From the NCBI GenBank assembly GCA_036850595.1, contig CM072151.1:18453307-18517306 (forward strand): 64,000 nucleotides of DNA. Direction: 5' to 3'. This document shows, piece after piece, positions 49,796-60,790 of the stretch; positions within the stretch are counted from its first letter, which is position 1, and each line of letters begins with the position of its first letter. The notes under the pieces were generated by a model that worked only from the letters and a program-made list of their open reading frames with translations, had not been told where the DNA came from and made no database searches. A program made the translations under genes and the position numbers. The stretch comes from Rhyacichthys aspro. Lineage: Eukaryota > Chordata > Actinopteri > Gobiiformes > Rhyacichthyidae.

Positions 49796-51489
49796 CTGTA
49801 GTTTTTTAACTAAATGAAAGTTTCTTATTCTACTTTAACTATTAATTACACATTATTTGAATTTTACTCAAGTAGTGTGGATCAATGTGCCCTACCCCAG
49901 AAATGAATCATGGAACAGCTTTTTTATGAGCTTCAATCAGAGTTATTATTCAGATAGAGAACCTGCAGGGCTTAACATAATGATCTGTAGAAAAAAAGAG
50001 CATCTGAGGACGAGGATGGATCAGCACAAAAACACACACACCTCCACACCCTGGAGTCACCTGCACGCACATCTGCACTCACTACAGCCCGTGTTTATCC
50101 TATATCCTGACATTAGAACTCCACACATGACATTTAAACACCAGTCAACTCAAATGAAACCTTGTGGAAAAAAAGATTTGAGCTCAAATAAACTACAATC
50201 TGAACAAGACCCAACATGTAGGCCGCATCTTGTGAACAGCAAATGACGTAAGCACAAACATTTGATGTACGGAGGTCCTTCATTATTTCCGATGATTTGT
50301 GACGCGACAGCCTTTAAAACATTTACAGTCATGCTACGGCTGGATGTTTTTGTAAACTGCAAAACCTGCTTCCAGGATAAAGCGATTAAAGAAAGAAACA
50401 ATTACAGGCACAAGTGCGATCCATGGAAACCGAACATAATAAACACAGGCGGACACTTTCTTTTCTCTCTTTTTTCTTCTGAATCAAAGTGTCCCAAATG
50501 TTAAAATGATCTGGAGGGGCTAAACGCCACACTGTTATAAACATTCATTTATCTGGCAGTTAATCCTCTTCTGTGAACATCTTTTACAACTTGAAGAGCA
50601 GAAATATGGATGAGGTGCTTCGCTCGAGGCCAGAGCAGTACTTGATCCAGGATTAGAGACACGTCCTCATTCGGGGGGAGGAAACATGTTAACCCTTTCA
50701 CAGCCTAAGGTGATGATACATGATCCCAAAGGTGCTGAACTTAACCATATACTTTACCTTGTGGCGGGACAGCTGCCTGTTGGCTTGGGACACTCGCTAC
50801 TTAACCTTGTTTCCTGATGCCTGCGAGGAGATGGGTTTCACTTGTGACTGTCACTCTAGAGGGCTGGGGTAATTTGTGAACAAAGTTGTGTTTTTGTGTG
50901 ATATTACTTCTAATGATTAACGCAAATTGTGCTGAGACTAAAGGGTCAAGCTGCTGTGGGTTTATAAGACACAATCGACACTGCAATAAAAATAAAAAGA
51001 AGACTGTTGCAATAAAAACGCCACAATGCCTGGAAAAAATGCAGTGCTGGGAACGGCCATCTTACTTCTGTGGTGCATTGTGGAGCTATTAGAGTGCTTT
51101 TTTGTTGTGTTTGTTTTTTAACCTTATCTCACCTAAAAAGGTACACTTCCACCATTGGGGTATGAAGTTATTTCAACTGAAGCCTGCAGTTGTAGTTCTT
51201 TTTATACTCACGAAAAAGGATGTGAAGTTGTCCCATTTTTAATCCGCAACAGAAGGTAGTAACAGAAGTGGCTCCATTATTATTCACCATTATGGAAAAT
51301 TATTCAGGTATTTGGATGTGCTGTTGCATCATGAATCAGAAAAACATGACTGTTGTTTACTTATGCAAATCAGCCATGTGCTTTTTGGATTCAATTTGAC
51401 TTTTCTGCATCATTTTTTACTTTTGCCTTGTTGTAAAAAACAGCTTGTGTGCAGTGTGTATTATTTGCAGTGGTCCTCAGTTTCTCTAA
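49746..51489. other. Intergenic DNA with TA/TG microsatellite
   Basis: A TA run passing into TG lies at 49764-49796. An open frame of 129 codons at 49857-50246 (plus strand) has no recognisable homology and no splice or start support. Bases about 50020-50460 are less AT-rich. No gene was recognised. Confidence 0.45.
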
Positions 51490-52453
51490 TTAAAGGTGGA
51501 ATAGAAGATGTTGGCGAACATTCAGACAGCAGAGACTAGCCAGTTTTTGAAAAATGCGCATGCGCAAGACCAGCCGACTCCAAAACAACACGCACGCGCC
51601 AGAGACTAACAGACGGCGCTTCACAACTGACTGGCCCCAATTCTCTCCATACAATGTCACAAACACCAGATAATACTCCCAACTAGCAGTTTTTAATATG
51701 ACAACAAAACTAAAACTTACCTGTCGAGCAGCGTATTCCTCGCTGTGCCTTCAGCGCTCGCTACGATGCACCAAGAACAACTCTGGTTTTGTTTCTTTCA
51801 TTTGCCATCTTTTTCCTTTTCGCAGCCACCTCAAACATAGTCTTTCTTTTACAGTTACCTTCATCAGTGTTCTTCGCAGCCATTGTGTAAAACCTTGCTA
51901 ACGACAAAAAATATTAACTAGATATAAATGTAGCCTGAAGCTAACGAGGAGTAGCTAGGTGAACAAACTAAAGCTAACGGATGGAGCTAACGCTAGTTAA
52001 ACAGACTGCCCCCCCCCCCATCTACACAAATAAAGAGAAAAAGAAAAAAAGGGAAATAAATGACTACGTGGTCCTGACAATGGAGCTGCAGGAAGGAGCA
52101 GTCTGTGCCTGACAGTGAAGCTGCACAGTGAGGCTGTTTAACGGTAGCAACGCAAAAGCAGCTGTAAACAGAATACGTGAACGCGCACACTTCCAGCCTC
52201 ACGTAGCAGGAGTGATTGACAGGCTGATTGACCAATAGAACACGCGATGAGAGCGTTTTTGATTGGTTAATGTTTTTAAGGCACCACCACTTCTACAATT
52301 GACATGTAATAAATTATTACTAAATATTACTAAATAACTTATTACAATATTTTTCAAGACCTCTTATTTTCCGATGTCTTATATGCAAGTAAAAACAAAT
52401 TTATAAAATATAACAAAAAATGTATACAAAAACATCTTCTATTCTACCTTTAA
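51490..52453. mobile_element. 0.96-kb TTAA-flanked non-autonomous transposon
   Basis: The left end is TTAA then AGGTGGAATAGAAGATGTT; the right end, reverse-complemented, is TTAA then AGGTAGAATAGAAGATGTT. The terminal repeats match at 18 of 19 bases and then diverge sharply. TTAA flanks on both sides fit piggyBac-type insertion. The interior is GC-richer than its surroundings and contains repeats such as CTAACG and GCGCATGCGC but no transposase. The nearly perfect ends suggest that this is among the younger insertions here. Confidence 0.75.
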
Positions 52454-52900
52454 GTAAAAGTACAGATAAAGTGGTAGAAATGTACTGAAGTAAAAGCATC
52501 ACATTAAAATTATTACCTAAGCAAAAGTATTAAAGGACTTGATTTTAAATGTACTTTAAGTATTTAGTACTTTAAAGTATTTGACTTAATCATTATGCTA
52601 CTAATTAAGGTGAAGTTCTCCTGTCTGTTTAATAGTCGGGCAGATCACAGAGAGAGGAAAAGCTACTCGTATAATGCTGTGTGCTTCATAAAACTCAGCA
52701 CTTAGGTTGAGTACATTTATTTACATTTAATTTAAGGTGTTGCAAATTTACAATTAAAAAAAAAAAGTAGTGAAGTAGAGATATTTGTTCTAAAAAGTAG
52801 TGGAGCAAAAGTCAAAGTAGCTCTACTTAAGTAGATACTTGAAAATTGTATTTAAGTAGAGAGTATTGGAGTATATTTACTTTGTTACATTCCACCACTG
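52454..52900. mobile_element. hAT-like fragment ending CCACCACTG
   Basis: The stretch is built of TACTTAAGTA and AGTAAAAGTA-like words and ends TTTGTTACATTCCACCACTG. Reverse-complemented that end is CAGTGGTGGAATGTAACAAA, a form common in fish hAT-type repeats. The left end is missing; it abuts the TTAA element, which may have inserted into it. Confidence 0.5.
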
Positions 52901-53985
52901 ATTATACGTAAGACTAGAAGAATGTTTTTTTTAGGCCTGACAGAAAAAAGAGTTCACAATCCTGCTTTAGCACAAAAACTGGCCATAGTAACCCTTATTT
53001 ATTTTTGCTTTGTCACTGCTGAACATAAAAAGAACACAAGGAGTTTATGAAAGGGTTTATAAATGACTTGACTATTACATGTGTGCATAGTATGGGAGCA
53101 AAGATATGAATATTTTGTTTATCACATGCATTATTCATATATTTAGCTTGTCGTTGGATTATTGGCTTAGAAGTCAACATTTTCATGTGGTTCATGGCCT
53201 TTTGCCATAGCTTGAGTGCTGTGCGCCATACAGAATGCAAAAAAAAAAAAAAAAGTTGGAATCAGAATGAGACAGAATATTGGTGGGACAAATTGTGGCA
53301 AAAATTACATAAATCAGTCCTACAAAGACAGCTGTATATGTCATTCAAAGGGTCAGAAGTCTTATAGTAAATTCTCCTGAAATTTAAGCCCCATTCAAGC
53401 CACAATAATACAATTATAATCATATTGGATAAATTGGTTTAATAATTTGTAAAAGCATGTATTTAATGGTTAATAGAACATTATAGAGTTAAAGTATGTG
53501 GACTAAAAATAGAAAAAGAACACACAGCCCTATTTCTCCTTGTTTGTGCCCTGCTCTCATGACAAACAGATGGCACCAAACAGGCAGCCCTCACACAGTA
53601 AACACACAAATCAAAAGGGGAAATTCCACCACTGTACGCACTGTAAAAATACACTGCGACGCATCAAACTAAACTGACAAATGTGCCCCCATGCTCCAGT
53701 GAATCTCTAAGGGGCTGAAAGGCATGGGAATGAGCTTTTAGCGCAGAGACACTGGGGGAGGAAGAAAAGTGGAGTCCCATTGCGAAAGAGTTGAATTACC
53801 ATATCACTGAGGAGCAAATACAAAGCTGCTCGAGAGCGGCGGGGGATCCGTCATCCAGTCAAGAGCGGTGTTGAAATGTGGATATTTGGGAGCGCTCTGA
53901 CACCACACACTGGTAATATCACACAGCGCCTCCTCTCCGTCCTGCTTCAGCCGAGAATGAAACACACAGTCAGTCAGTTTAACTT
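52901..53985. other. Intergenic DNA downstream of tprg1
   Basis: AT-rich to about 53500, with a poly-A run at 53239-53254. Bases about 53560-53960 are GC-richer, repeat-poor and adjacent to the tprg1 3' end. No coding signal was found. Confidence 0.5.
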
Positions 53986-53989
53986 AGAC

Positions 53990-53995
53990 TTTAAT
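53990..53995 (-). terminator. tprg1: Possible tprg1 poly(A) signal (ATTAAA)
   Basis: ATTAAA on the minus strand lies about 70 nt past the tprg1 stop codon. It is the commonest variant of AATAAA. The implied 3' UTR of roughly 90-100 nt would be short, so a more distal site is possible. Confidence 0.35.
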
Positions 53996-54066
53996 AAAAG
54001 ACAGTCTTGTAAAACGCAAATATATAATTATACACTAATTAAGAAAAGGCACAAATAAAGAAGAGT

Positions 54067-54261
54067 TCAGAAGCCGATGTTGCCCCGAGCCATAGAGTAG
54101 CCCAGCTTGTTCTGGTTTCCTAAGTTGGACATGGCTCCGACATAAGCGTCAATGTGGATGGGCTGATTGAGGACCAGCACTCCGTTGGCTCTCCCCGGGA
54201 CCGGCTTCATAGTGTTGGCTTTCTGCGCTGCATCTTTCAGACAATCCTGAAACGCCATCAT
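54067..54261 (-). CDS. tprg1: tprg1 last coding exon
   Basis: The exon carries 64 codons plus TGA (54069-54067), acceptor GTGCACAG|ATGATG, phase 0. It encodes MMAFQDCLKDAAQKANTMKP, VPGRANGVLVLNQPIHIDAY and VGAMSNLGNQNKLGYSMARG, ending NIGF. The tail (E/D)(T/A)Y-G-MS--GN-NKLGYS-ARG-IGF is characteristic of the tumour protein p63-regulated gene 1 family (TPRG1 and TPRG1L). Function is poorly known. Position next to tp63, in the same orientation, favours tprg1 over its paralogue tprg1l. Confidence 0.9.
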   Translation of the reverse strand: MMAFQDCLKDAAQKANTMKPVPGRANGVLVLNQPIHIDAYVGAMSNLGNQNKLGYSMARGNIGF

Positions 54262-56272
54262 CTGTGCACAGGACAAAAAAAAAACAAAACACAAAATCAC
54301 TGCGCTTAGATCCGGGCGGGGCTGCACACACTACCTGCTTACATTTCTTGGTAAAACATCCACTGTCTGTTTCATCTGAAGCTGGCGGTAAATATGGTTT
54401 GCAGGGTTGTTTTTCAGATGGTGCAGCCTTTTCTGAGAACTGTCTAAGTGGTTTTTAATTTTTTTCAGAAATATTCCAATGAAGAAAAGAGGAATAGAAA
54501 AACACTGTGCTAAATGTTCTCTGTTGTAACTAAGAGGTAAGAAAGTAGCGTAGATAGACTACCTGGAATTATAAATCACATTTGATGAAATTCTTCAAGA
54601 GGAGCTTGTTTGTGAATTGAAGTCAACTTTTTTGCATCCAAGGACTTAGTTTAACAATGTAGCAAAGAGCAGGAATTTGGAAATTCTTAGTCATCCACAC
54701 CATAATCCAATAAAAAGGTTAAGAAGGAAGCATACTTAGGATGGTCTAACTTATTATTTTCCTTATTTGTGAGTGAATCTGGGCTCTGACCTCATCATCA
54801 GTCATCTCTACTGTCATTTATAACAATGACATGTCCACCCACATGATGCTGTTTGATGGCAGAAGCAGCAGCTTTTTGTTGTAATGACATATCATTGGAT
54901 TGCTTTATCCTTCTCTTTAAGATGACTTGTGTGTGTTCAGTAACAGATACTTTGCTCACTTTTGGAATCAGGACAAGCCTCCCCCAGCAGTCATTTCTGA
55001 CATTGCAGTGGAGCATAGCAGCTTATCTCTAATGCAATCATAAGGAAACTGTGCTGAAATATGCCAGCAGAGTGTGAGTTGTTTTAGTAGACTTTGTAAA
55101 TAATGGGATATACAGGAAAGATAACTGATCAGTTTCAGTAAATCACTACAGTCTGTGACTCACTCGCCCACATCATGACTCCTCACCAAGCTGCTGATTC
55201 AATAGTTTATACAACTGTTGCACAAACTTTTTAGGAACCCTAAATTGCAAAATACCAAATGAATGGTCCCTTTAGTGCCATTTCGTAGTGTCATATCTTT
55301 AATATCTATATACAGTTAGGCGATAAATTGAAATTTATTTGATTAATTGAACAATGCCCAAAAATATCACTACATTGAATTTATAGAAAAAAACAACAAC
55401 AAAGAAATGTTTGTTCTAACCTTGCACTATGCACTGCTAATGCTACTGGCTAATGGCTACTAAAGCAGCTTAAATAATGCCCATCATTTTGCAGACACCT
55501 CTATCATGCCTCGGTTTAGCGAACAGGAAATGATGAAGTATCTGTGCAGTTTGTAGTACTTTGTTGATTTATGCAATTAGCCATGTGCTTTGGAGACTTT
55601 CGCTTCTTTACCAACACTTTGTGTCCTTTAAAACTAAAAGGTATCCAACTTAAACTACTTTACTAAAATGAAAAAAAAAAACAAAAACAAGATTGCATCT
55701 ATGTGTAAAGCAACTATAGAATTTGAAGGTTCACGCAAACCCATATCAAATTTAGTAAGACCAAGTTGGCTTGATTAACAGTCCATTTATATTTTGAAAA
55801 CAAAACACTGCATGGAACTCTAAATTAGAGACTTTTGATAAACACTGTGCCGCAGTATGAATGAAAAATATTTCAAAGACACATATAATGGATATGGAGT
55901 GGTTAATAAATTAAGAAAGCATGAACTTTAGCCTCATTAGAGTGTGCTGTCATTGAAACAAACAAGTTCATTTTTTTTCTTCTTGCCTCAAAACAAAAAT
56001 GTATTATCCTGGAGAACACATAGTTTTGTCTTGACTAAATTAATGACTTTGAAATGTTGCAACAGCTGAAAACCTTGAAGCAAATTTCTAAATGCTTTGC
56101 AATGTTTTCAGTTTAGATTTGATGTGGTGAGATGTTGAGAGATATCTGGATCCCCCACTTACCACAAAACCCCCACCTTTCCTTGGAAACAGAATCAAGT
56201 TTGTGGATTCTCTACTTTTCAATGAAAACCTTGCACTTTTTTGTGTGATTCTTAAGTGAACCTAGAACTTAC
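54262..56272 (-). other. tprg1: tprg1 last intron (2.0 kb)
   Basis: AT-rich intron without further exons; the flanking exons join in phase 0. A short A-rich run lies at 55671-55690. Nothing else was seen. Confidence 0.65.
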
Positions 56273-56426
56273 GTCGCAAATAGAGGCGAACATGGGGCTG
56301 ATGCTCTTCACTGGGTGGTGGGTGAATGTGATGAAGGGCATGTCCGTGGCGAAGGGGTTCCACCTGGAGGTGAAGGAGGGCTCTTTCAGTCGGTCCCAGA
56401 AGACACGCACCCCCTCCCCTTCTCTC
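56273..56426 (-). CDS. tprg1: tprg1 penultimate coding exon
   Basis: The exon is 154 nt, acceptor TTTAG|GAGAGA and donor GAC|GTAAGT. It encodes REGEGVRVFWDRLKEPSFTS, RWNPFATDMPFITFTHHPVK and SISPMFASICD. The signature REGEG-R-FW and SRWNP(F/W)(A/S)T--P--TF--HP-K is shared with human TPRG1. It is entered with one base completing a codon of an upstream exon that I could not find in the window, and it exits at a codon boundary. Confidence 0.9.
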
Positions 56427-57360
56427 CTAAACACGCAGACACAGACACACATTTACAATCACAGCAAACCAGAAGTATTTGACAAACCCTAGTTGAGTTC
56501 AGTTACACCACTAACTGCTTTCCAAAAACAGGCGTATTGTTTTGTTTTGCACTTACTGTGACACAAAGAGCTGAATAGAGACACTCTTTTAGCCTCTGGA
56601 CAAATTCAAAACAGTGACATTGTTACTGCTGTCATTTTCAAGTGACAATTAAGAGCAATGAATTGTTTTGTAGGTAGCTTTGATCACGGGTGACATGCAG
56701 GTACACTCTGTGAGGTAGTTAAAAGAACAGATCGTTTTGCTAAAATAAGGGTTAAACAGCTCTATAATGAAACAGACAATACAAGTGTTAAGTCAGTGAT
56801 GTATCTGTCCAAGTCCCTATGCTTTGGAACATTTTAACTTTTAGGATAACGTATAAGATAAGCTTTATTTATTACATTGAGGGTTGTCTGTAGAGATTTG
56901 CAGTCATCCAGGTCAAATAACAAGTCAAGACGGCATGTGGACATAGTTTTGAAAGTAGAAAATGCACATAATAAATAGTATAGAAAGTGAAATGTATTTT
57001 GCACCTGCAGTCATTAGAAAAAAAACATCATACAGCATACAAAACATTAAAAATATATACAATGTATATCTGCAATTATTTTATCAGATATATTATATTA
57101 TCAGAAGCACAGGTCATTTTGCGAGCTACTAATTCTAATAGACTTAGTAATACATATTATTGTATTACTTTTTATGTTTGCAAATTAATCATTTGGCTCT
57201 AGTAAAAGCAAGAGTTTAAAAAACTGAGATCTGAAAATGTTGGATGAGTGAATTTCTTCCGTAACCATGTGAACGTTTGTTAGCTTACTAGGTTAAGTTT
57301 GGAAGTGGCTCATTTAATTGAATGTTGAATCATTTTGTGGTGAAATTTTAGATTACCAAT

Positions 57361-57441
57361 TCACCTCTCAAACCCTTCTTTCTACAGCCTGTGAGCACCT
57401 ATGGCAGCCCTGCAGGGACATGCGTTTTGATGTGAACAATC
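57361..57441 (+). repeat. Copy of the five-member dispersed repeat
   Basis: It reads CTTTCTACAGCCTGTGAGCA then CCTATGGCAGCCCTGCAGGG and ACATG. Related copies lie at 3811-3890 (plus) and 32348-32413, 33404-33480 and 38101-38170 (all minus). The copy at 3811 lies inside a TTAA-type MITE, so the family is probably the interior of that element type. Confidence 0.65.
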
Positions 57442-58449
57442 TCAGTGTATATAGGTCAGGACAATGTAGTTTGTAATAGTCCTAAGCCTCTATATGAGAA
57501 CGCATTCAAGAAGAAACAATGTGCTTCTCATTCAGCAGTGCTCAGTTTGTCTGCTGTGGAACAGGATGTTACAAAACTATATGCCACTTCCATTGATCAT
57601 TTCCTACTCTTTCACACTGGTTCCTGTCTAGCCACTGTCCACTATCAATAAAGGCCAAAAAGCCCCCCAAAAATTATCTTTCTAAATCTAAATGTCTATT
57701 TTACAAAGATGGACAAATGGAAGGAGTGCTTTTGACGCGTTACGCATATATGTTTCAGTTATGACTGTTTGATGTAATTCACTTCACCTGTGTACTACAA
57801 CATTACAAAATACAGGAATTTAGTTTCATGGTTTTTAACTAGTGTTTACATTGTGTTATCTTAGTATTTTATACTTTACTACCCCATTTAAAGCGCTTAC
57901 TTTAATATACGTCATAAATCTTATCACAATTCCTAAATAGGGGCATGCAGACCTTTATGCTCCATAGCAACAATAATAGTACAATAAAAGTGGCACTAAT
58001 CTGTCTTTAGGGCAAACAGTAAATGTGAGGGCAATTTAGTGTTTACCAGACTTAGAGCTAATCTACACTGAGTTCATCATATTAGCTTTCTTCTGTGTTT
58101 CTTTTAAAGCAAATAGCAGGGTTTAATGAAAAGTGCCCCGGGTCATATCTGTCCTCGGCGCGATGAAACCTCAGAAGGCTGAGAGCAAACAGACCACCGA
58201 GCACCAGCAGATCCCCGCTTTGAAATATTAACGTCTCATGTACGTATCTTTACAATGCTGTATTTACTGTTATACCTGCACACAGATCCAGGGGTTTTAG
58301 AGCTCAAAGACTATGAAGTTTGTGAGATCTTTGTAACTGTTTGAAAAAACGCAGGGTCAATGGGAGTTCAGATGAGTTGTTTGCACTACTTTTTAAGTAG
58401 CAATATATTTGGCAAAAGGCAGTGCAACATTTATACAAGCAGAGACGTA

Positions 58450-59365
58450 CAGTGCCATGAAAAAATGTTTGGCCTTCCTGATTTCTTATTTTGTTGTCAT
58501 GTGAAATGTTTCAGATCATCAAACTAATTTAAATATTAGACAAAGATTACTCAAGTCAACACAAAATGGAGTTTTGAAGTCACTATTTTATATAATAGGT
58601 AAAATAGCTATACAAACCTACTTAGCCCTCTGTGACAAGGTAATTGCCCCACTTGTTAAATCATGAATTAACAGATGAGAAACAAAGGAATTGACATCTT
58701 TTAGTCTGGAAAGGGTAACAATTTCTAAAGCTTTGAGAATCCAGCGAACCATGGTGAGAGCCATTATCCACAAATGGTGAAAATGGTGAACCTTCCCAGA
58801 AGTGGCCGGCCGACCAAAATTACCCCAAGAGCACAGTGACAACTTATCCAAGAGGTCACAAACGACCCCACAACATCTAAAGAGCTGCAGGTCTCACTTG
58901 CCTCAGTTAAGGTCAGTGTTCACGACTCAACCATAAGAAAGAGACGGGGCAAAAATGGCATCCATGGCAGAGTTCCAAGGCAAAAACCACTACTGACCAA
59001 AAAGAACATAAAGGCTCATCTTACTTTTGCCAAAAAACTTTTTGGAAGGTTTCTGTCCCTTCCAAATATCTGGTGTAAAAGTAACAGCATTTCAGAAAAG
59101 AACATCATAACAAAAGTCAAATATTGTGTTGGTTGTGTGATGGTCTGGGGCTGCTTTGCTGCTTCAGGACCTGGACGACTTGCTGTGATTGATGGAACCA
59201 TGGATTCTGCTCTCCAAAAAATCCTGAAGGAGATTGTCTGTCCATCAGTTCGTGACCTCAAGCTGAAGGGCACTTGGGTTCTGCAGCAGGACAATGATCC
59301 AAAACACACCAGCAAGTCAACCTCTAAATGGCTTATAAAAAACAAAATTAAGGTTTGGAGTACTC
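58450..59365 (+). mobile_element. Degenerate Tc1-like transposon
   Basis: The left end starts CAGTGCCATGAAAAAATG after a TA and continues with a typical fish Tc1-type inverted-repeat sequence. From about 58790 onward the sequence encodes broken transposase: an N-terminal part (SGRPTKI-like words), then GKNGIHGRVPRQKPLLTKKN, then MVWGCFAASGPGRLAVIDGT and VLQQDNDPKHTSK. DNDPKHTSK holds the second catalytic aspartate. The region with the first aspartate is deleted between two CAAAAAA/CTTTTTGG words near 59035, frames are shifted, and the 3' end with the third acidic residue is lost after about 59360. It cannot be active. Confidence 0.85.
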
Positions 59366-60229
59366 AATGTATTCTGTCCAGATACTGATATAAGTGAATG
59401 GTACTTCAGTAGTATTGAAACAAGTCGAGAGGAAAAAACTGTCTCTCAACATTGCACTTAGGCCTATTGAAAAGAAGAATGTTGAATTCAAACTATACTT
59501 GCACGATAACATGGAAGGAGTTATTGGGAACAAAGGGTGTGGCTGTTGTTGTTGTCATTAGCAATTATTAGCCTCTTATTCCATCCTTCTTTGTGCACCG
59601 TAATCTTGCCATTTTGTATTAAGATTTAATGACTGCCTGCAGTAACTGACAAGAACTAAATGCCAGCATCTTTGTAAACTGATGCAATGGATTTAAGTAT
59701 TACTGTTGCACTTAATATTGCACATAATATAAATTAAGTCTTTACTGTAATCTTCTATCTTTTATTATCACGTGCATCATAAAAACACTGTTAAGGATTC
59801 TTTCCATCCTGGCCACCACCTGTTTGCCCTCATGCCCTCAGGAAGGCAATATAAAGGGCAATTCAAATATGCACCCACAGACTTTTTAACAGTGTCTTCC
59901 CCAGAGCTATTCAATCAAATCACATAAATTTCTAAAAACAAAGCTCTGTTTTCGATTGTATTTTATTCATTTCACACAATACTATGGGTTACTTCATATT
60001 AGTCGTATTCAAAGTACTATCACAAGGGGGCAGCTACAACAGCATTTTTGCATCTGATAAACTCACTGTGAATCAAATATGTGCACTTACTTTTTTACTC
60101 TCTAGCCATGATTAGTTTTAAAGAGCAGATTTAACTTTTAGTTCTAGTCTCAGTTGACAAATAATAATAATAATAATGTCTAATCAGACAGATGCACAGG
60201 ATGATAGCAGCATTTCACAGGGTTTAGCC

Positions 60230-60689
60230 CAGTGGTGGGCAAACTAAGGCCCGGGGGCCACATGCGGCCCGCTGAGCTCTGTAATGCAGCCTGCCAAGCA
60301 TTTACAAAGTATTTATAATTTAATATAAGACATATATTTGGCCATTTTCCTTAAATGCCTTGTGCTTTTGCTAAAGCTACCATCATATCTACATACAGAA
60401 AACTTCCATTCACACAAGTTTTTAATATGGAGTGGACAGAGATATTTGACAGAGATTATTGACTGAAGTCCAGTCAGTACCATATGTCTTATTTGCCAAG
60501 AAACTGTTGCAGGTTTCAAAGAACATAATATCAGCCTCCACTTTTCCACCAAACATTATACTAACCAGTCTGTGCAAGAAATGGTACAGGTTTTCTAATG
60601 TAATTAATCCTAGTTTATAGTTTAGTGGTCCGTCTGTCAGATTTAAAAACCCGGTGTGGCCCTTGAGCCAAAAAGTTTGCCCACCCCTG
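60230..60689. mobile_element. hAT-type element with perfect 8-bp target duplication
   Basis: The 460-bp element is flanked by GTTTAGCC on both sides (60222-60229 and 60690-60697). The left end is CAGTGGTGGGCAAACTAAGG and the right end, reverse-complemented, is CAGGGGTGGGCAAACTTTTT, and both continue into GGGCCACA-like sequence. These are canonical hAT features. An 79-codon frame inside (60313-60552, minus) is not recognisable transposase. It inserted into an older repeat whose other copy starts near 63409. Confidence 0.85.
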
Positions 60690-60696
60690 GTTTAGC

Positions 60697-60790
60697 CGGT
60701 GCTAACACAACCTGCTACTCGCACCATCTCTGTCCTGCTTACGGGTTGTTGTAAACAAAGCCTTTACATTTGGTTTAAATCTCTTCCTGG
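60697..60790 (+). repeat. Dispersed repeat, copy 1
   Basis: It contains GCTAACACAACCTGC and GGGTTGTTGTAAA in the same order and spacing as 63409-63480. It starts where the hAT element ends, so the hAT insertion split or abutted it. Confidence 0.5.

Noticed and set aside
49857..50246. Open frame of 129 codons on the plus strand between the genes
   Set aside because: No recognisable domain, no splice or promoter context, composition like its surroundings; a frame this long is expected by chance in 64 kb.
60313..60552. Possible transposase remnant inside the hAT element
   Set aside because: The frame does not show BED finger or hAT dimerisation motifs convincingly.
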